Origin: Candidatus Pelagibacterales bacterium
GTDB lineage: Bacteria; Pseudomonadota; Alphaproteobacteria; Rickettsiales; UBA1997
Direction of reading: 5' to 3'
NCBI GenBank assembly: GCA_016882165.1
Contig: VHBV01000028.1
Span: 1-11,533, forward strand
DNA: 11,533 nt
A program made the position numbers and the translations under genes. This document shows positions 7,407 to 11,533 of this stretch, piece after piece (the stretch's first letter is position 1; each line of letters opens with the position of its first letter). The notes under the pieces were generated by a model. The model was not told the DNA's origin. It was given only the letters and a program-made list of their open reading frames with translations, and ran no database searches.

Positions 7407-7604
7407 TTAAGCGACGTATTCGCCTTTTCTACTTCTTTTCTTACGAGTTATGTTTTCTTCAATTCTTCTTTTTTTCGCTTCTGAAGGTTTTTCATAAGCT
7501 TTTCTTCTTCTAGCTTCTTTGATAATACCTTCTTTTTGCGTTTTTTTTCTGAAAGATCTGATAGCTAACTCTAAGTTACCTTTACCTGATAATACTACTT
7601 GCAT
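7407..7604 (-). CDS. rpsU: 30S ribosomal protein S21 (bS21)
   Basis: This 65-aa, very basic protein fits S21. It has a short beta-strand start (MQVVLSGKGN), then the family core of FRKKTQKEG followed by EARRRKAYEKPSEAKKRR, and an Arg/Lys-rich tail. S21 sits on the 30S platform next to the 3' end of 16S rRNA and helps initiation. The start is fixed by AGGAGGT with 8-nt spacing, by far the strongest ribosome-binding site in the window. The gene lies 52 nt after hpf and ends 7 nt before a strong terminator, so it closes the transcript. A TATAAT overlapping the hpf stop (7656-7661) could give an extra rpsU promoter, but it has no good -35. Confidence 0.95.
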   Translation of the reverse strand: MQVVLSGKGNLELAIRSFRKKTQKEGIIKEARRRKAYEKPSEAKKRRIEENITRKKRSRKGEYVA

Positions 7605-7612
7605 TGCACTTT

Positions 7613-7619
7613 ACCTCCT
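7613..7619 (-). promoter_or_regulatory. Strong Shine-Dalgarno of rpsU
   Basis: AGGAGGT lies 8 nt before the rpsU ATG and is fully complementary to the usual 16S anti-Shine-Dalgarno. It decides the rpsU start. It stands out because gyrB, bioF, acnA and the thioredoxin/NHL gene show no comparable motif, and hpf has only GAGAGGT. Confidence 0.9.
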
Positions 7620-7656
7620 TTGGTCGAAAAAATTCTTTAATTCTTTTAATATAAAA

Positions 7657-8271
7657 TTATACTTGCGGATCAATCCAAGATATGTTGCCATCTTTTCTAT
7701 GATAAACAACATTAATTCTTTTGTTTTTACTATTTATAAAAACAAGAGCTGGAAGATCTTGTAAATCCATTTTCATAACTGCCTCTTCTACTGAAAGAGT
7801 TTCAATATCAGTAGATTTTTCATTTATAACATTCATTGAAGAGTTAATTTCATCAGACTCTTCTTGTTCCATTTCTTCAAAAACGTTGTAAGCTAATGGA
7901 GGAAGAACGTATTTTGTAGCATTCAGAGCTTTGTAATCTGGTTCTACAGATTTAATTCCGCCACCAACACGACGATAATTTTTAATTCTTCCTTTATATC
8001 TTCTAAGTTGCTTTGCAGCTTTTTCAGCAGCTTCATTAAAACAACCATAAACATCTCCTCCTTCAGCATCACTTTTTACTTTTATACCACCTTTAACACC
8101 TTCATTAACTGTAATTACTACTTTAAACATATGTCCATCTTTTGAAAAATGAACTTCTGCATTAACAGCAGTATCGAAGTATTTTTTAACCTGTTTTTCT
8201 AAGTTTTCTTCAACATATTGTGTTAGAGATTGACCAACATCAATGTGGGAACCCATTACTCTTATTTGCAT
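7657..8271 (-). CDS. hpf: Long-form ribosome hibernation promoting factor (HPF)
   Basis: This 204-aa protein has the two-domain long HPF layout. Residues 1-105 are the S30AE/YfiA-like domain (MQIRVMGSHIDVGQSLTQYV at the start, and a basic helix LRRYKGRIKNYRR at 89-101) that binds the 30S decoding channel. Residues about 106-158 are a variable, acidic linker. Residues about 159-202 are the C-terminal dimerisation domain (VEEAVMKMDL, DLPALVFINS, NVVYHRKDGNISWIDP). In the family, the C-terminal domain pairs two ribosomes into inactive 100S dimers during slow growth; short HPF and YfiA lack it. GAGAGGT (8278-8284) precedes the ATG at a workable distance and supports this start. hpf lies 29 nt after acnA and 52 nt before rpsU, so all three are probably co-transcribed. 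Confidence 0.95.
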   Translation of the reverse strand: MQIRVMGSHIDVGQSLTQYVEENLEKQVKKYFDTAVNAEVHFSKDGHMFKVVITVNEGVKGGIKVKSDAEGGDVYGCFNEAAEKAAKQLRRYKGRIKNYRRVGGGIKSVEPDYKALNATKYVLPPLAYNVFEEMEQEESDEINSSMNVINEKSTDIETLSVEEAVMKMDLQDLPALVFINSKNKRINVVYHRKDGNISWIDPQV

Positions 8272-8300
8272 ATTTTAACCTCTCAAAAAATTAAATAAAA

Positions 8301-10964
8301 TTAAGCAATTTGATTCATAACAAATTGTAGAATTCCACCACGATTAAAGTACTCAACTTCATTACCAGTGTCAAGACCACAAATTAAAGTAAATTCTTCT
8401 TTTGATCCGTCAACTCTTGTAATAAGACATTTAAGATCTTGTTTAGGTTTAATATTAGGAGTAATTCCCAATATATCAATAGTTTCATTACCAACTAAGT
8501 TAAGAGTCTTGCGATTCTGTCCTTCTTTGAAAATTAAAGGCATTACACCCATTCCAACCAAATTTGAACGATGTATTCTTTCAAAACTTTCAGCAACAAC
8601 TGCTTTAACACCAAGTAAATAAGTACCTTTTGCTGCCCAATCTCTTGAAGAACCGGTACCATATTCTTTGCCTGCAAAAATAACCAAAGGAGTTTGTTTT
8701 TCTTTGAAATACATTGCAGCGTCGTATATTGACAATTCTTGATCTGATTTTTCAGATATTTTTGTGAAACCACCCTCTTTACCTTGCATAATTTCATTTT
8801 TGATTCTGATATTTGCAAAAGTTCCACGCATCATAACTTCATGATTCCCTCTGCGAGCACCATATGAGTTAAAATCAGATTTTGTAACTGATTTAGAAGT
8901 TAGATAGGATGCAGCTGGGGACGTGCCCGAAATATTACCGGCAGGAGAAATATGATCAGTTGTAATTGAGTCACCAAATATTCCTAATATTCTTGCTGAT
9001 TTCACATCAACAGCATTTTGACGATTTAGATCATCAAAGAAATTTGGTAAACGAATGTAAGTACTATTTGCGTTCCAACTATAAGTATCAGACTGTTCAA
9101 CATTAATTGATTGCCAATCCTTATCACCACTAAATAAATTTGAATACTTCTTTTCAAAAACTTCTCTTTTGATATTGGCGCTTATAACATCATCTATTTC
9201 TTTTTTACTTGGAAAAATATCTTTTAAGAAAACTTTATTTCCGGAATTATCAAAGCCAATTGCATCTGTTGCCAAGTTAATCTTCAAAGTTCCAGCCAAA
9301 GCATAAGCAACAACTAATGGAGGAGAAGCTAAATAATTAGCTTTTACCAAAGGATGTACTCTACCTTCAAAATTACGATTTCCTGATAAAACAGCTCCAA
9401 CTAGAAGGTTTTTATCTTTAATTGTTTCTTCAATTTTAGTATGAAGTGGTCCTGAATTACCAATACAAGTTGTACAACCATAGCCTATAATATTAAAACC
9501 AAGCTGATCTAAATATGGTTGCAGGCCAGAATTCTTTAAATATTCTTCAACAACTTGCGATCCAGGAGCTAAAGAAGTTTTGACAAAGCTTTTTACTTTT
9601 AAACCCCTTTCAACTGCTTTTTTAGCAAGTAATCCTGCTGCAATTAAAACTGAAGGATTTGAAGTATTAGTACAAGATGTGATTGCAGCAATCACAACGT
9701 CACCATCACCTAAATCAGAATTTACTTCTGAAACTAAATGACGTTTTTTATCACTTGAACCACCAAGCTCAGACAATATTTTTTCGAAAGATTCGTTTAC
9801 TTGTGGCAAGAAAACTTTGTCTTGAGGTCTTTTCGGTCCAGCAAGTGAAGGCTGTATCGTTGAAATATCAAGTTCCAAAACCTCACTAAATTCTGGTTCA
9901 AAATTGTAGTCTTGGCAGAACATGTTTTGTTTTTTGGCATATTCTTCCACCAAATTAATTGTTTCTTGGTTTCTTCCTGTCAAATTCAAGTAGTTGAGAG
10001 TTTCAATATCAATTGGGAAAATACCACAAGTTGCGCCATATTCTGGAGCCATATTAGCAATTGTAGCTCGATCTGCTAGAGAAAGAGAAGCAAGAGCAGG
10101 ACCAAAAAATTCAACAAATTTTCCTACAACACCTTTTTTACGAAGAATGTTAGTTACTGTTAAAACAAGATCTGTTGCTGTAATTCCTTCTTGCAATTTA
10201 CCATAAAGTTTAAAACCAATTACTTCTGGAATTAACATTGATACTGGTTGACCAAGCATTGCTGCTTCAGCTTCAATACCACCAACTCCCCAACCAAGAA
10301 CTGCTAAGCCATTAATCATTGTTGTATGCGAATCAGTTCCAACAACTGTGTCAGGATAAACTACTGTTTTTCCACTAATTTCTTTTTGCCAGACAACTTG
10401 CGCTAAGTTTTCCAGATTTACTTGGTGACAAATTCCAGTTCCTGGTGGAACAACACGAAAATTATTAAATGATTTTTGCGCCCATTTCAAAAATTCATAA
10501 CGCTCAGAATTTCTTGTCATCTCAAGATCAACGTTCTTTTTAAACGCGTCTTTAGAACCAGCAAAATCAACTTGTACTGAATGGTCTATGACCAAGTCAA
10601 CAGGAACCAATGGATTAATTTTTTTTGGATCTTTACCAATTCTGGAAAAAGCATCACGCATTGCTGCTAAATCAACTACAGCAGGAACTCCAGTAAAATC
10701 TTGCATTAACACGCGTGCTGGTGAGTATGCTATTTCAACTCTTTTATCTGGGTTTTTTACAGAGTCTATCAAATTAACTATATGATCTTCTTTAACCACT
10801 TCACCATCGAAGTTTCTTACTAAATTTTCTAAAAGAATTTTTAAACTATAGGGAAGCTTAGAAATATCACGTCCTGCTTTTTTTGCTGCTTCTTCAATAG
10901 AAAAGAAATTATAACTTTTAGAACCAATATTTAATTCTGATTCATTGATGAATTTTTTTGTCAT
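8301..10964 (-). CDS. acnA: Aconitate hydratase A
   Basis: This is a complete 887-aa, cytosolic [4Fe-4S] aconitase of the AcnA/IRP type. It interconverts citrate and isocitrate via cis-aconitate in the TCA cycle. The cluster ligands are C431 (in AAITSCTNTSNP), C497 and C500 (in GYGCTTCIGNSGP). Other hallmarks are QDFTGVPAVVDLAAMR (88-103), DSHTTMINGLAVLGWGVGG (211-229), GDSITTDHISPAGNI (664-678) and the swivel-domain GTGSSRDWAAKGT (769-781) with the active-site serine/arginine. Length and domain order fit AcnA and not AcnB. The ATG is 6 nt after the Tim44-gene stop, with no recognisable Shine-Dalgarno, so translation may depend on coupling to the upstream gene. hpf follows after 29 nt. No truncation or frameshift is visible. 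Confidence 0.97.
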   Translation of the reverse strand: MTKKFINESELNIGSKSYNFFSIEEAAKKAGRDISKLPYSLKILLENLVRNFDGEVVKEDHIVNLIDSVKNPDKRVEIAYSPARVLMQDFTGVPAVVDLAAMRDAFSRIGKDPKKINPLVPVDLVIDHSVQVDFAGSKDAFKKNVDLEMTRNSERYEFLKWAQKSFNNFRVVPPGTGICHQVNLENLAQVVWQKEISGKTVVYPDTVVGTDSHTTMINGLAVLGWGVGGIEAEAAMLGQPVSMLIPEVIGFKLYGKLQEGITATDLVLTVTNILRKKGVVGKFVEFFGPALASLSLADRATIANMAPEYGATCGIFPIDIETLNYLNLTGRNQETINLVEEYAKKQNMFCQDYNFEPEFSEVLELDISTIQPSLAGPKRPQDKVFLPQVNESFEKILSELGGSSDKKRHLVSEVNSDLGDGDVVIAAITSCTNTSNPSVLIAAGLLAKKAVERGLKVKSFVKTSLAPGSQVVEEYLKNSGLQPYLDQLGFNIIGYGCTTCIGNSGPLHTKIEETIKDKNLLVGAVLSGNRNFEGRVHPLVKANYLASPPLVVAYALAGTLKINLATDAIGFDNSGNKVFLKDIFPSKKEIDDVISANIKREVFEKKYSNLFSGDKDWQSINVEQSDTYSWNANSTYIRLPNFFDDLNRQNAVDVKSARILGIFGDSITTDHISPAGNISGTSPAASYLTSKSVTKSDFNSYGARRGNHEVMMRGTFANIRIKNEIMQGKEGGFTKISEKSDQELSIYDAAMYFKEKQTPLVIFAGKEYGTGSSRDWAAKGTYLLGVKAVVAESFERIHRSNLVGMGVMPLIFKEGQNRKTLNLVGNETIDILGITPNIKPKQDLKCLITRVDGSKEEFTLICGLDTGNEVEYFNRGGILQFVMNQIA

Positions 10965-10970
10965 ATAAAA

Positions 10971-11533
10971 TTAAGAATGTGTTGAAACAATAATCCAATT
11001 AGGGTCTTGAGCTGTGATATCTTTTGTGAATGTCCAAATATCTGTTAATTCATTAATTTCGTTTTTACTTCCTTCTAGAACTTCACCATTCTGATCACTT
11101 ACATAATTGATTTGTTTTGAAATTATTTTAACAACTATAGAAGCCTTGTTTTCAATAATTAAGGCTGAAATAACTTCAGCATTATCGATTGAAATTATAT
11201 TACTAACCAAAACTTTACCACTAGCTTTTCTTTGACTAATAGCTTGTTCAAAGCTTTGATAAATTTTTTCACTTAATAAAAATTTCAATGTTTCTAAATC
11301 AGCATTAGAAAAAGCTTTTATCACCATTTCAAAAGCACTTTTTGCACCATTGATAAAAAATGCTGTGGATATGTTACAAGATGACATAGCTTTCGAAAAG
11401 CTTTCTTTTGATTTGTGATCAAGATTCTGCAAGAGTTTTTCTTCTTCAGATTTTTCTTTTTCTCTTTCAGCGGTTGTTTTTTGACCAACAATGGCAATTT
11501 GTTTTTGAACTTCTTCTAGTATTTTATTACGTT
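10971..11533 (-). CDS. Tim44-like (TimA) domain protein, 5' end beyond window
   Basis: The frame is open from the right edge to TAA at 10971-10973, giving 186 visible residues; the N-terminus is missing. The visible part starts with a charged helix rich in Glu and Lys. The Tim44-like domain follows: FFINGAKSAFEMVIKAFSNAD, then LKFLLSEKIYQSFEQAI, and near the end ELTDIWTFTKDITAQDPNW. The WTF and DPNW region is typical of alphaproteobacterial Tim44/TimA proteins, relatives of the mitochondrial import-motor anchor Tim44. Such proteins usually have an N-terminal membrane segment and act at the inner membrane; that segment would lie outside the window. A TTG inside the open frame (11430-11432) is not the likely start, because the charged helix before it reads straight through in frame. 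acnA follows after 6 nt. Confidence 0.87.
   Translation of the reverse strand, partial: RNKILEEVQKQIAIVGQKTTAEREKEKSEEEKLLQNLDHKSKESFSKAMSSCNISTAFFINGAKSAFEMVIKAFSNADLETLKFLLSEKIYQSFEQAISQRKASGKVLVSNIISIDNAEVISALIIENKASIVVKIISKQINYVSDQNGEVLEGSKNEINELTDIWTFTKDITAQDPNWIIVSTHS

Noticed and set aside
7656..7661. Consensus TATAAT overlapping the hpf stop, as an rpsU promoter
   Set aside because: No -35 near 16-18 nt upstream, no extended -10, and such hexamers are frequent in AT-rich DNA. It is mentioned only within the rpsU entry.
8368..10785. Plus-strand and alternate-frame open frames across acnA
   Set aside because: acnA is intact with all motifs in its own frame; these are shadows with no domain-like sequence.
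11430..11432. TTG as start codon of the Tim44-like gene
   Set aside because: The frame continues open upstream to the window edge with a plausible charged helix, and known Tim44/TimA proteins have more N-terminal sequence.

Overview
All recognisable genes in this 11.5 kb window lie on the minus strand, so the window reads right to left. It is AT-rich. The gene set points to an alphaproteobacterium, most likely a reduced, host-associated lineage such as Rickettsiales or a similar group. The evidence is a Tim44-like (TimA) protein, a CobT-type von Willebrand factor A protein, a lysine/arginine-rich ribosomal protein S21, long-form HPF and the low GC content. This placement is inferred from gene content and composition, not from a phylogeny.

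Right-hand block (11533 down to about 7353), in transcription order: a Tim44-domain membrane-associated protein whose 5' end lies outside the window, aconitase acnA (6 nt later), long-form ribosome hibernation factor hpf (29 nt later), and rpsU for ribosomal protein S21 (52 nt later). The block ends at a textbook intrinsic terminator with a 13-bp perfect stem and a T-rich tract. It puts a TCA-cycle enzyme and two ribosome-associated factors in one probable transcription unit. rpsU alone has a near-ideal Shine-Dalgarno sequence; most other genes here have weak or no recognisable one.

The 238-bp gap at 7169-7406 holds that terminator and then a plausible start region for the next unit: a -10-like TATAGT followed directly by a perfect 22-bp AT-rich inverted repeat.

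Left-hand block (7168 down to 1): a membrane-anchored thioredoxin-like/NHL-repeat protein resembling the NHLRC2 architecture, gyrB (complete, 816 aa, with an Asn at the position equivalent to E. coli GyrB D426), bioF (8-amino-7-oxononanoate synthase), and cobT, which overlaps the bioF stop by an ATGA junction and runs off the left edge. No rRNA, tRNA, CRISPR array or insertion sequence was seen.

The most striking item is a 69-bp, comparatively GC-rich palindromic repeat inserted exactly in frame in bioF, between the conserved DDAHG motif and the PLP-binding lysine. It adds 23 residues of the 'PERSEG' type. It looks like a miniature palindromic element tolerated inside a protein-coding gene, comparable to the Rickettsia palindromic elements. 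I see no strong evidence for a wholly new multi-gene system; the other points are smaller oddities of sequence and organisation.
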